Positions 1-5,295 of a stretch of DNA of 5,707 nt are shown piece by piece. Both the position numbers and the translations under genes were made by a program. The notes below the pieces were generated by a model. It saw only the letters and a program-made list of their open reading frames with translations. It was not told the origin of the DNA and did no database searches. Source of the stretch: Thermococcus sp. (GTDB lineage Archaea > Methanobacteriota_B > Thermococci > Thermococcales > Thermococcaceae); contig JALTMZ010000018.1 of NCBI GenBank assembly GCA_027001105.1, forward strand, positions 1 to 5,707, written 5' to 3'. Every line of letters begins with the position of its first letter. The stretch's first letter is position 1.

Positions 1-2
1 AA

Positions 3-335
3 ATAGCACTCTGGATGAAAAAGCTGGATGTTCCTGACTACAAGAAGATTGTCAGGGAAACTCTAGAACATATGGACGTTTTCAGGTACTCACAGGAGGG
101 TGTTACATATATTGCAACCCTACTCACGGAATTGGGTAGAATTAGAGAGGCTCTTGTATTTGCAAATAAGATTGAGGATGTTAAAAAGAAAAGTGAGGCA
201 TTGAAGGCAATTGCTCTTGAACTTGCCAGAGAGAAAGAACTAAAAGACGCATATAAAATAATCGAGATCATTCCAGATAATGAAATCAAAGAGAAGGCTC
301 TTGAGGAGATCGTTGAAATTGAAGCAACACTGTAA
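3..335 (+). CDS. Helical-repeat (TPR-like) protein, 3' end
   Basis: This is the C-terminal part of an all-helical repeat protein; the function is unknown. The frame stays open to the left edge (the codons before the ATG at 15 read I-A-L-W), and no Shine-Dalgarno motif precedes that ATG, so I treat the gene as cut at its 5' end. Numbering from the ATG at 15, two repeat units with a 33-residue offset are visible: A46/A79, I53/I86, D55/D88, K59/K92, A62/A95, L63/L96 and I66/I99 coincide. The second unit starts near residue 77 and ends at the stop codon. The pattern of Ala, Leu and Ile with many Lys and Glu resembles TPR-like solenoids that mediate protein contacts. No signal peptide, membrane segment or catalytic motif is seen in this part. 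It is likely cytosolic. A complete 106-residue protein starting at 15 remains possible. Confidence 0.7.
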   Translation: MALWMKKLDVPDYKKIVRETLEHMDVFRYSQEGVTYIATLLTELGRIREALVFANKIEDVKKKSEALKAIALELAREKELKDAYKIIEIIPDNEIKEKALEEIVEIEATL

Positions 336-367
336 GGATTAAATACCTTAAACTTGCTCTTATTTTT
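336..367 (+). promoter_or_regulatory. Archaeal TATA-type promoter of the M19 dipeptidase gene
   Basis: The box ATTAAATAC at 338-346, preceded by the purine-rich AAGG, fits a BRE plus TATA element. Counting about 25 nt downstream from its centre puts the transcription start near 366-368, giving a leader of roughly ten nucleotides before the ATG at 378. The position of the transcription start is inferred, not seen. Confidence 0.55.
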
Positions 368-373
368 GGTGAT
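368..373 (+). promoter_or_regulatory. Shine-Dalgarno GGTGAT that decides the dipeptidase start
   Basis: GGTGAT lies 4 nt before the ATG at 378. The in-frame GTG at 369 and ATG at 372 overlap this motif, and the in-frame ATG at 354 lies upstream of the predicted transcription start. The site therefore favours 378. The same motif with the same 4-nt spacing precedes the next gene. Confidence 0.7.
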
Positions 374-377
374 GATT

Positions 378-1313
378 ATGATCTTTGATGCCCATTCTGA
401 TTTGCCCACTTACGTCTATGATATGCGAAAAGAAGGAAAGAATAGAGTTCTTGATAGTGAATTCGGGAAGTTCTTTGGAGATCATATAAAAGCTCGTGTT
501 ATGGCAGTTTGGACGAGGCCAGATAGAAGGCATCAAGCTTTGAGGTATGGACTTGAGGTTATGAACCAGCTCTACAAAGATGTTCTTGAAAGCGAGAAGT
601 TTGCCATTGTAACAAGTGTTGAGGAGATGAGAAGTGCCATAAAAAACGGTAGGGTTGCTCTATGGCTTGGCTTAGAGGGTGGGGAGCCAATAGAGGACAG
701 CTTAGACCTGCTTGAAGTGTTTTATGAGCTTGGGTTGAGGGTTCTAACATTAACATGGAGCTTAAGGAATGCGATAGGAGATGGTGTCTTTGAGAGAACC
801 AACGGCGGCTTGACCAATTTTGGAGTTGAAGTTCTTGGAAAAGCTGAGGAGCTTGGAATATTAGTCGACTTAAGCCACATAAACGAGAGAGGCTTCTGGG
901 ATGCCCTTGAAACGACAGCCTTTCCGGTTATAGCTTCGCATTCAAATGCAAAAGCTCTCTGTGACAATAAGAGGAATCTAACGGATGAGCAGATTAAAGC
1001 GATAGCTGAGAGGGACGGAGTCATCGGAGCTGTGGCGATTCCAAGCTTTGTTGACAAAGAAAAGCCGACGCTTGATAAATACATTGATCACATTGCTTAC
1101 ATGGTTGATTTAGCTGGCTATCAGCACGTGGGTTTAGGTTTTGACTTTGTGTACTATCTGAAAGGCTGGAAAGGAGATGTCATTGAGGGATTTGAGGATG
1201 AAAGTAAAATCCCAGTACTTTTGGAAAAGCTAAATGAGAGGTTCAGCAAAAAGGAAGTTGAAGCAATAGCTTTCAAGAACCTCGAGAGGGTTTTTGAAAG
1301 GGTTGTTGGTTAG
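378..1313 (+). CDS. Membrane-dipeptidase-family (M19) zinc dipeptidase
   Basis: A 311-residue metallopeptidase of family M19 (renal dipeptidase family), with a TIM-barrel amidohydrolase-like fold that cleaves dipeptides using two metal ions. All expected metal ligands are visible: the N-terminal His-x-Asp (H6, D8), Glu100 in the LEGG motif, H167 in LSH and H188 in ASHSNA. Substrate-binding equivalents R199 (KRNLT) and D256 (GFD) are also present. The position matching His152 of the mammalian enzyme is Trp (LTWS), which is common in microbial members. With the start at 378 the protein has no signal peptide and should be cytosolic, acting late in peptide breakdown. The longer open frame from 354 would add a hydrophobic stretch that looks like a false signal sequence. 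The exact dipeptide preference, including whether it takes D-residues, cannot be read from the sequence. The gene has its own promoter and is followed after about 48 nt by a methyltransferase gene. Confidence 0.93.
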   Translation: MIFDAHSDLPTYVYDMRKEGKNRVLDSEFGKFFGDHIKARVMAVWTRPDRRHQALRYGLEVMNQLYKDVLESEKFAIVTSVEEMRSAIKNGRVALWLGLEGGEPIEDSLDLLEVFYELGLRVLTLTWSLRNAIGDGVFERTNGGLTNFGVEVLGKAEELGILVDLSHINERGFWDALETTAFPVIASHSNAKALCDNKRNLTDEQIKAIAERDGVIGAVAIPSFVDKEKPTLDKYIDHIAYMVDLAGYQHVGLGFDFVYYLKGWKGDVIEGFEDESKIPVLLEKLNERFSKKEVEAIAFKNLERVFERVVG

Positions 1314-1319
1314 AGATGA

Positions 1320-1350
1320 ATTTTTAAACTTTTCCTCTTTTGTTTTTCTA
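1320..1350 (+). promoter_or_regulatory. TATA-type promoter of the methyltransferase gene
   Basis: TTTTTAAAC at 1321-1329 is a typical archaeal TATA-like box in the short gap after the dipeptidase stop codon. Its expected transcription start is near 1350, which leaves about 12 nt of leader holding the GGTGAT motif before the TTG at 1362. This suggests the methyltransferase is transcribed separately from the dipeptidase, although read-through is possible. Confidence 0.55.
1331..1349 (+). terminator. Pyrimidine-rich T-run terminator candidate after the dipeptidase gene
   Basis: This stretch is almost entirely T and C, with runs of four and five T. Archaeal intrinsic termination in Thermococcales needs mainly a T-rich tract in the non-template strand and no hairpin. 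It lies between the TATA box and the predicted start of the next transcript, so it could end dipeptidase transcripts without affecting the next one. There is no stem-loop to support it further. Confidence 0.4.
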
Positions 1351-1351
1351 A

Positions 1352-1357
1352 GGTGAT
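1352..1357 (+). promoter_or_regulatory. Shine-Dalgarno GGTGAT that points to a TTG start
   Basis: GGTGAT is placed 4 nt before the TTG at 1362, the same spacing as in the upstream dipeptidase gene. The in-frame GTG at 1353 lies inside this motif and has no ribosome binding site of its own, so it is the less likely start. Confidence 0.65.
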
Positions 1358-1361
1358 CAAC

Positions 1362-2213
1362 TTGAAGCCTGAGTTTCAAGCTTATTTTCTAACCTTCAGA
1401 GAAGCACGTAGGATTCTGCTCTCAAAGGGTGAAGTTAGGTTAAACCTTGATTTGAGGAAAACAAACAGAACATTTGTTGTAAAAGTTGAAGATGATAAGA
1501 TAATTTTTCCTGATGGGAGTGAAGTTGAGAAGAAAATCATTGAAAAGATAGCAAAAGACGATGGCACAGTTTATTTCGTGAAGAATGGCCATGTTTTTAA
1601 AGCCGCCATTGCTGGCGAGCACTTCTACAAGCTTGTTCCAACGATCCCGCCAACGATAGAAATTAACGGGATAAGGATGCACCGAACCAAGGATACGAAT
1701 CCTCTCTGGGATACAAGGGCTAAAATTAAAGCTGTTGAGCCAAAGGAAAGCGAATTTGTCCTTGACACCTGCATGGGATTGGGCTACACGGCAATAGAGA
1801 GCGCAAAGAGGGGAGCTTATGTAATAACTGTAGAAAAAGATCCAAACGTTATTGAGCTTGCTAAGCTGAATCCCTGGAGCTATGAGGTCTTTCACTCCCA
1901 AAACATTCAAGTAGTTCAAGGTGATGTTTTTGATGTTGTCAGGAAGTTTAGGGATGAAATCTTTGATGTGATTATTCACGATCCTCCGAGGTTTTCACTG
2001 GCTGGTGAGCTTTATAGCGAGGAGTTTTATGCTGAACTCTTCAGAGTTCTTAAGCCTGGAGGGAGGATCTTCCACTATGTAGGTAATCCCGGAAAGAAAT
2101 TTAGGAGAAAAGATTTGCAGAGAGGGGTTATGGAAAGGTTGAGAAAAGTTGGATTCAAAAACGTGAAAAGGATTGAAGAGGCTTTGGGGATTGTAGGATG
2201 GAAGTTTGGCTAA
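1362..2213 (+). CDS. Predicted archaeal class I SAM-dependent methyltransferase (COG2521-like)
   Basis: A 283-residue protein starting at a TTG codon. The first ~115 residues form a separate N-terminal domain that I cannot assign. The C-terminal half is a Rossmann-fold methyltransferase: motif I is LDTCMGLGY at about 134-142, the acidic residue after the second strand is E158 (VEKDP), GD at 187-188 is the next SAM-contacting motif, HDPPRF at 206-211 is motif IV, and KPGG at 231-234 marks the usual post-motif loop. The DPP motif is seen in rRNA and tRNA base methyltransferases such as the RlmI and RsmD groups, so an RNA base is a reasonable substrate guess, but this is inference. The architecture matches what I know as predicted archaeal methyltransferases of COG2521. 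It ends with a double stop (TAA TAG), 3 nt from the end of the convergent peptidase gene. A GTG start at 1353 would give 286 residues. Confidence 0.85.
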   Translation: MKPEFQAYFLTFREARRILLSKGEVRLNLDLRKTNRTFVVKVEDDKIIFPDGSEVEKKIIEKIAKDDGTVYFVKNGHVFKAAIAGEHFYKLVPTIPPTIEINGIRMHRTKDTNPLWDTRAKIKAVEPKESEFVLDTCMGLGYTAIESAKRGAYVITVEKDPNVIELAKLNPWSYEVFHSQNIQVVQGDVFDVVRKFRDEIFDVIIHDPPRFSLAGELYSEEFYAELFRVLKPGGRIFHYVGNPGKKFRRKDLQRGVMERLRKVGFKNVKRIEEALGIVGWKFG

Positions 2214-2246
2214 TAGTCACTTCTTCTCTTTCTTTTCTTCCTTCAG
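2214..2246 (+). terminator. T/C-rich terminator candidate within the convergent peptidase 3' end
   Basis: Right after the methyltransferase stop, the plus strand is a nearly pure pyrimidine tract from 2219 to about 2243, with runs of T up to four long. It is the complement of codons for the Lys/Glu-rich tail of the peptidase. A T-rich tract at this place could terminate methyltransferase transcription. No hairpin is seen. Confidence 0.4.
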
Positions 2247-4118
2247 TATCTTCTCAACGTCAAAGCCCTCCTCATATCTCTTCAGCTTTCTCTCGAAGAA
2301 CTCCATGAAAAGCTTGTAGCGCTTTGCCCTGTGTCTTGGTGAACCCCTTATGCTGTGTCCGTGTGCTCCTTTCCTGAAGATTGCGATGTAGGCTTCTTTT
2401 CCTAAGTCTTTGAGCACATGGTAGAACATAACGCTCTGGTCAAGCGGACAGCGGTAATCTTCAAGGCTGTGGATGATGAGTATCGGTGCTTTAACGTTCT
2501 CTGCATAGAAAAGTGGGCTTAACTTTTTGTAGTTCTCGTTTTCAAGTGGATTATCACCGATAACTTCCTTGTCGAACCACAGTCCTATGTCGGAAAAGGC
2601 ATAGCTTGTCAGCCAGTAGCTTATTCCATTCTCACTTATTCCAGCTTTGAATAAATCACTCTGTGTTAATGCCCAGTTCGTCATAAAGCCGCCGTAGCTT
2701 ATTCCCGTGATTCCCACTCTTTCGCGATCAGCTTGAGGCTCAAGTTTGAAGAATTCTTCAATTCCGTTCATTATGTCTTGGAAGTCTTCTAAGCCCGTTC
2801 TCTCAAGAACTCTCAAGGCAAAATCTTCATCATAGCCGTTGCTGCCTCGTGGGTTGACGAAAACTATGTAGTAGCCTTTGTCAGCCATTAGCTGCATTTC
2901 ATATTTGAAGTAATACCCGTACATTCCTTTTGGACCGCCGTGGACGAAGACTATAACGGGAGCTTTTTCGCCCTCTTTGATGTCTGGCTTGATGTACCAG
3001 CCGTCAAGCTCTAAATCAAGGCTCTTGAAGCGGAAGTGCTTTATTGGTCTCGTTTTGAGCTTCGCTAAAATTGGGCCGTTATAATCGGTGATTTGCTTGA
3101 GCTCTCCGTCCCAGAGGAACACTTCACTGAGCTTTGTGTCTGTCTGCTTTAGGAGGACAACTTTCCCATCGTCGCTCACATCAAACCCCATGACCCAAGC
3201 ATTCTCATCAACTATTGGAGTCAGCTCGTCCCCACTGAGCTTATATAATGAGACTCTTCCCTCTCTGGGGCTTAAGAAGTAAACATTTCCTTCAGCATCG
3301 AGTTTTCCGTCCCAGTTGTTGTAAATGAAGCGCTCTGTCAATGACTTAACTTCTCTGCCATCCCAAAGGTATAGGTAATCATGCTCGCTGATTTTTTCCT
3401 TCTTTGGCTTCCCTATGAGTAAAACTTCTTTTCCATTGGAGTCAATTGCTGTAAATGACACTTTTTCAAATATTTTCTCGCTCTCTCCATCTTTATAGCG
3501 GTAGATGTCGTAGAACTTGAAGAACTGAGGTTTGTTGTCTTCCCTGTGGGGAACGTTGTAGATTATCTCCTCACCATGCCAAATTCCAGATGAGAATTTA
3601 TCAGCTGTGAACTCGTCTAAAATCTCCTCTCCCTCAGTGTCATAAATCCAGAAGGTTGTTTTTTCGCCATCGAAGAAACCTTTGCTGTCAAACCACACAG
3701 GAACATCATCCTCAAATATAAAGTCTTCATCCTCTCTTCTCTTAAAGCCGGTAATTAGTAAACGCCTATCATCACTGCCCCAGCTCACATTGAGGATGTT
3801 CTTAGTCTCCATAAGTTTCTTGGCACTCATTGATCTTAAATCAATAAGCCATAGCTCGCTTGTCTTTTTCTCCTCATTAGGTCTTACAAAGCTCATCTTT
3901 GTCCCGCTTGGAGAGAAGCGGGGCATTGATGCATTTTCTATAAACTTTCTAACTCCACTTTCAAGATCTTCAATGACGATTGTGTTTTCATATTTGTTGT
4001 CTTTGAGGTTTGCTTTTGCCAGAACGTAGGCTATCTGTTTTCCATCCTTAGAAATTCTCACATCGCTCAAATAGGAAAATTTAGCGAAGGTTTTTTCGTT
4101 CCATTCGATTTTGCTCAT
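2217..4118 (-). CDS. S9 family serine peptidase, acylaminoacyl-peptidase type
   Basis: A 633-residue peptidase of the prolyl oligopeptidase family, closest in style to the Pyrococcus acylaminoacyl peptidases, which remove N-acylated or other residues from short peptides. Residues ~1 to 350 look like a beta-propeller: repeated short strands with Ser/Asp-Gly turns, such as SPSG, SDD and DDGK, which in the family restricts access to small peptides. Residues ~370-615 are the alpha/beta-hydrolase domain with the oxyanion motif HGGP at 393-396, the nucleophile Ser474 in GISYGG, the acid Asp554 in LEDYRCP and the catalytic His586 in GAHGHS. Length is normal for the family. No signal peptide is present, so it is likely cytosolic and part of peptide catabolism. 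A Lys/Glu-rich tail follows the hydrolase. The ATG at 4118 is supported by GGTGGT 6 nt upstream. The gene is transcribed alone, divergent from a small membrane protein. Whether it is an exo- or endopeptidase cannot be settled here. Confidence 0.95.
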   Translation of the reverse strand: MSKIEWNEKTFAKFSYLSDVRISKDGKQIAYVLAKANLKDNKYENTIVIEDLESGVRKFIENASMPRFSPSGTKMSFVRPNEEKKTSELWLIDLRSMSAKKLMETKNILNVSWGSDDRRLLITGFKRREDEDFIFEDDVPVWFDSKGFFDGEKTTFWIYDTEGEEILDEFTADKFSSGIWHGEEIIYNVPHREDNKPQFFKFYDIYRYKDGESEKIFEKVSFTAIDSNGKEVLLIGKPKKEKISEHDYLYLWDGREVKSLTERFIYNNWDGKLDAEGNVYFLSPREGRVSLYKLSGDELTPIVDENAWVMGFDVSDDGKVVLLKQTDTKLSEVFLWDGELKQITDYNGPILAKLKTRPIKHFRFKSLDLELDGWYIKPDIKEGEKAPVIVFVHGGPKGMYGYYFKYEMQLMADKGYYIVFVNPRGSNGYDEDFALRVLERTGLEDFQDIMNGIEEFFKLEPQADRERVGITGISYGGFMTNWALTQSDLFKAGISENGISYWLTSYAFSDIGLWFDKEVIGDNPLENENYKKLSPLFYAENVKAPILIIHSLEDYRCPLDQSVMFYHVLKDLGKEAYIAIFRKGAHGHSIRGSPRHRAKRYKLFMEFFERKLKRYEEGFDVEKILKEEKKEKK

Positions 4119-4124
4119 AACGTT

Positions 4125-4168
4125 ACCACCAATTTTTAGAGAATCTTTAAAAGTATTTAAAATTTAAC
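4125..4168 (-). promoter_or_regulatory. Promoter and ribosome binding site of the S9 peptidase gene
   Basis: On the minus strand TTTAAATAC (4161 down to 4153) is a TATA-like box whose predicted transcription start is near 4131, about 13 nt before the ATG. GGTGGT at 4130-4125 is the Shine-Dalgarno motif. A second weaker A/T box lies at 4151-4146 but would place the start inside or at the coding region. Confidence 0.55.
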
Positions 4169-4184
4169 CATCCTTTACAGGTGA
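4138..4184 (+). promoter_or_regulatory. Promoter and ribosome binding site of the small membrane protein gene
   Basis: CTTTAAAAG at 4145-4153 is a TATA-like box with a purine-rich stretch before it. The inferred transcription start is near 4175. AGGTGA at 4179-4184 is a good Shine-Dalgarno motif 6 nt before the ATG at 4191. The box abuts the TATA box of the divergent peptidase gene. Confidence 0.5.
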
Positions 4185-4190
4185 AAAAAC

Positions 4191-4505
4191 ATGAAGGTGG
4201 AGTATAGGATCGGCTTAATTCTCCTCATGGGTCTTATAGCTTCGGTCATCCTAAGAAGTTATGCCGGAATTCTCATTGCTGCCCTTGGAATACCATTTTA
4301 TCTTGCATATACTGCAAGAGAACAGAACATTTTGGCCAAGTCGAGGTTGTTTGACAGGGACCTGTTCTTAATGATGGGGCTAACGGTTCTTGTGATACTG
4401 GCTTTTGAGTATTTTGCGGACCCAAGGCTGGGATTGATTGTGATGGCGATTGTGATTCCCTTTGTGATATACTGGATGGATAGATTAAAGGCTTCCAAGA
4501 AGTGA
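4191..4505 (+). CDS. Small four-helix membrane protein with internal hairpin duplication
   Basis: A 104-residue integral membrane protein that I do not recognise. Four hydrophobic segments are visible at about residues 6-21, 24-40, 57-75 and 79-96, arranged as two helical hairpins joined by a charged loop (about 42-57, rich in Arg, Glu, Asp and Lys) and ending in a basic tail. The two hairpins look related: residues 9-21 and 58-70 share 8 of 13 positions, including MGL and VIL, and residues 26-43 and 81-98 share G, A, IPF and R. With basic residues in the middle loop and at the C-terminus, the positive-inside rule predicts both termini and the central loop in the cytoplasm. No catalytic or transport motif is seen, so no function is assigned. 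The start is supported by AGGTGA 6 nt upstream. Its last 21 nt overlap the end of the convergent kinase gene. Confidence 0.88.
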   Translation: MKVEYRIGLILLMGLIASVILRSYAGILIAALGIPFYLAYTAREQNILAKSRLFDRDLFLMMGLTVLVILAFEYFADPRLGLIVMAIVIPFVIYWMDRLKASKK

Positions 4506-5135
4506 TAGGATTCTTTTAATGTCCCTGTTTTCTTTGTACTCCTTCAATGCTTTTCTTAATTCTGAGAGGAATTCTATGTTTATCTCAAATTTTTCTCGGA
4601 TTCTCTTCGATATAGCGTTTTCATTCAAAAACAGCATTGCCATAGCGGACGTTAAGTTCTTTGGCTTTCTTCTTGTGCTTGCTTTTTCAAAGTCAATTAT
4701 CCATACGGATTTTCCTATTATAATGTGCTTTCCGCCCTGAATCTGCCCGTGATCTATGCCGAGAACATCGAGTTTATGGGTCTTTTTTGCAATTTCGATT
4801 AAATGGTGTTTTTCAACATCTGCATACAGCAGAGGTTCCCCCTCAGCGAACTCTCTCACCAAGTACTCCTTTCCTCCAATGATTCCGTAGTCTATAAGTT
4901 CTGGAGTTATGTCATGCCCCTCAAGCAGTTTTAAAATCTCTGCCTCTCTTTTGAAATTTTTGCGAGGGGCGTCTTTTCTCTCAAGTTTTACAATAACTCT
5001 TTTTTCCCGATATCTTCCAATAAAAATCAGGCTTGTTGTCCCCTTTGAATAAAATGTCAGATCCTCCACGCCTTTTCTTTTCATGAACTCTCTGAACTGC
5101 CTCAGCTCATTTCTGCTGATCAAATGTTCAATCAT
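4485..5135 (-). CDS. Small RIO/Bud32-like Ser/Thr protein kinase (COG2112-like)
   Basis: A 216-residue protein with a minimal kinase fold, resembling archaeal predicted Ser/Thr kinases of COG2112. Seen in order: a short glycine-loop-like SKGTTS at about 30-35, the ATP-anchoring Lys50 (VIVKLER), a candidate helix-C Glu at 64 or 66, a hinge-like REF at 94-96, a catalytic-loop region DHGQIQ at 128-133, and the metal-binding Asp148 in IDFEKAS (the DFG position reads DFE). At the positions of the usual catalytic Asp and Asn I read Gln131 and Lys136. The segment after that is helical and charged. It should be cytosolic; substrates are unknown. I choose the ATG at 5135: GGGAAGG lies just before it and the predicted promoter gives a 13-nt leader. 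A TTG at 5147 would add four residues but has no binding site and sits at the predicted transcription start. The 3' end overlaps the membrane protein gene. Confidence 0.87.
   Translation of the reverse strand: MIEHLISRNELRQFREFMKRKGVEDLTFYSKGTTSLIFIGRYREKRVIVKLERKDAPRKNFKREAEILKLLEGHDITPELIDYGIIGGKEYLVREFAEGEPLLYADVEKHHLIEIAKKTHKLDVLGIDHGQIQGGKHIIIGKSVWIIDFEKASTRRKPKNLTSAMAMLFLNENAISKRIREKFEINIEFLSELRKALKEYKENRDIKRILSLLGSL
4509..4540 (+). terminator. T-rich terminator candidate after the membrane protein gene
   Basis: Just past the membrane protein stop the plus strand carries TTCTTTTAAT and then GTTTTCTTTG, T-rich tracts of the kind that end archaeal transcripts. They lie inside the 3' coding part of the convergent kinase gene. 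No stem-loop accompanies them. Confidence 0.35.
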
Positions 5136-5147
5136 GAGCCTTCCCAA

Positions 5148-5184
5148 GTTTTACATGCTATTGGGCTTTGATATATTTTTGGGT
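5148..5184 (-). promoter_or_regulatory. TATA-type promoter of the kinase gene
   Basis: Read on the minus strand, the box AAAATATATC (5179 down to 5170) is a strong archaeal TATA element. A start about 26 nt downstream falls near 5148, giving a leader of about 13 nt to the ATG at 5135. Confidence 0.6.
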
Positions 5185-5250
5185 TGCCACTTGTTAGTTC
5201 GTGCTCGGCAAGGTTTTAGCCTGATTCATAAATCTGTATTCACTTTTCCG
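5181..5250. other. Non-coding spacer between divergent promoters, nothing assigned
   Basis: The gap between the kinase ATG and the RAM gene ATG is about 160 nt, the longest non-coding stretch here. Between the two TATA boxes lie some 70 nt with higher GC in the first half. The only structure I see is a short imperfect palindrome, TTGCC at 5184-5188 and GGCAA at 5207-5211, separated by 18 nt. It could be an operator or chance. I find no tRNA, C/D-box or riboswitch signature. Confidence 0.3.
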
Positions 5251-5253
5251 ATA

Positions 5254-5290
5254 GTCTTAAATATCTCTGAAACAAACTATAAACTGGTGG
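5254..5290 (+). promoter_or_regulatory. Promoter and ribosome binding site of the RAM-domain gene
   Basis: CTTAAATAT at 5256-5264 is a TATA-like box; the predicted transcription start is near 5285. GGTGG at 5286-5290 lies 5 nt before the ATG at 5296 and selects that start over upstream in-frame codons, the earliest of which reach back into the kinase gene. Confidence 0.6.
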
Positions 5291-5295
5291 TAAGC

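Noticed and set aside
38..409. A 123-codon open frame on the minus strand
   Set aside because: It lies opposite the repeat protein and the dipeptidase start, is Ser/Ile-rich in the way of an antisense frame, and has no recognisable motif.
722..1084. A 120-codon open frame on the minus strand
   Set aside because: It is opposite the catalytic core of the dipeptidase and is a composition shadow.
1440..1979. A 179-codon open frame on the minus strand
   Set aside because: It is antisense to the methyltransferase, whose motifs are clear. It has no family features and no promoter or ribosome binding site that I can see.
3682..4029. A 115-codon open frame on the plus strand with hydrophobic stretches
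   Set aside because: It is antisense to the peptidase propeller; the hydrophobic, Ser-rich look comes from the complement of Lys/Glu/Asp codons.
4153..4165. Short A/T palindrome-like stretch between the divergent genes
   Set aside because: It is explained by the two TATA boxes and I see no further symmetric operator.
5181..5280. Possible C/D-box or other small RNA in the longest spacer
   Set aside because: CTGA occurs but no matching C box (RTGATGA) is placed correctly on either strand, and no stable stem is seen.
5083..5295. N-terminal extension of the RAM protein by 71 residues
   Set aside because: The extension overlaps the kinase gene and both promoters, does not encode a helix-turn-helix, and the GGTGG at 5286 points to the ATG at 5296.
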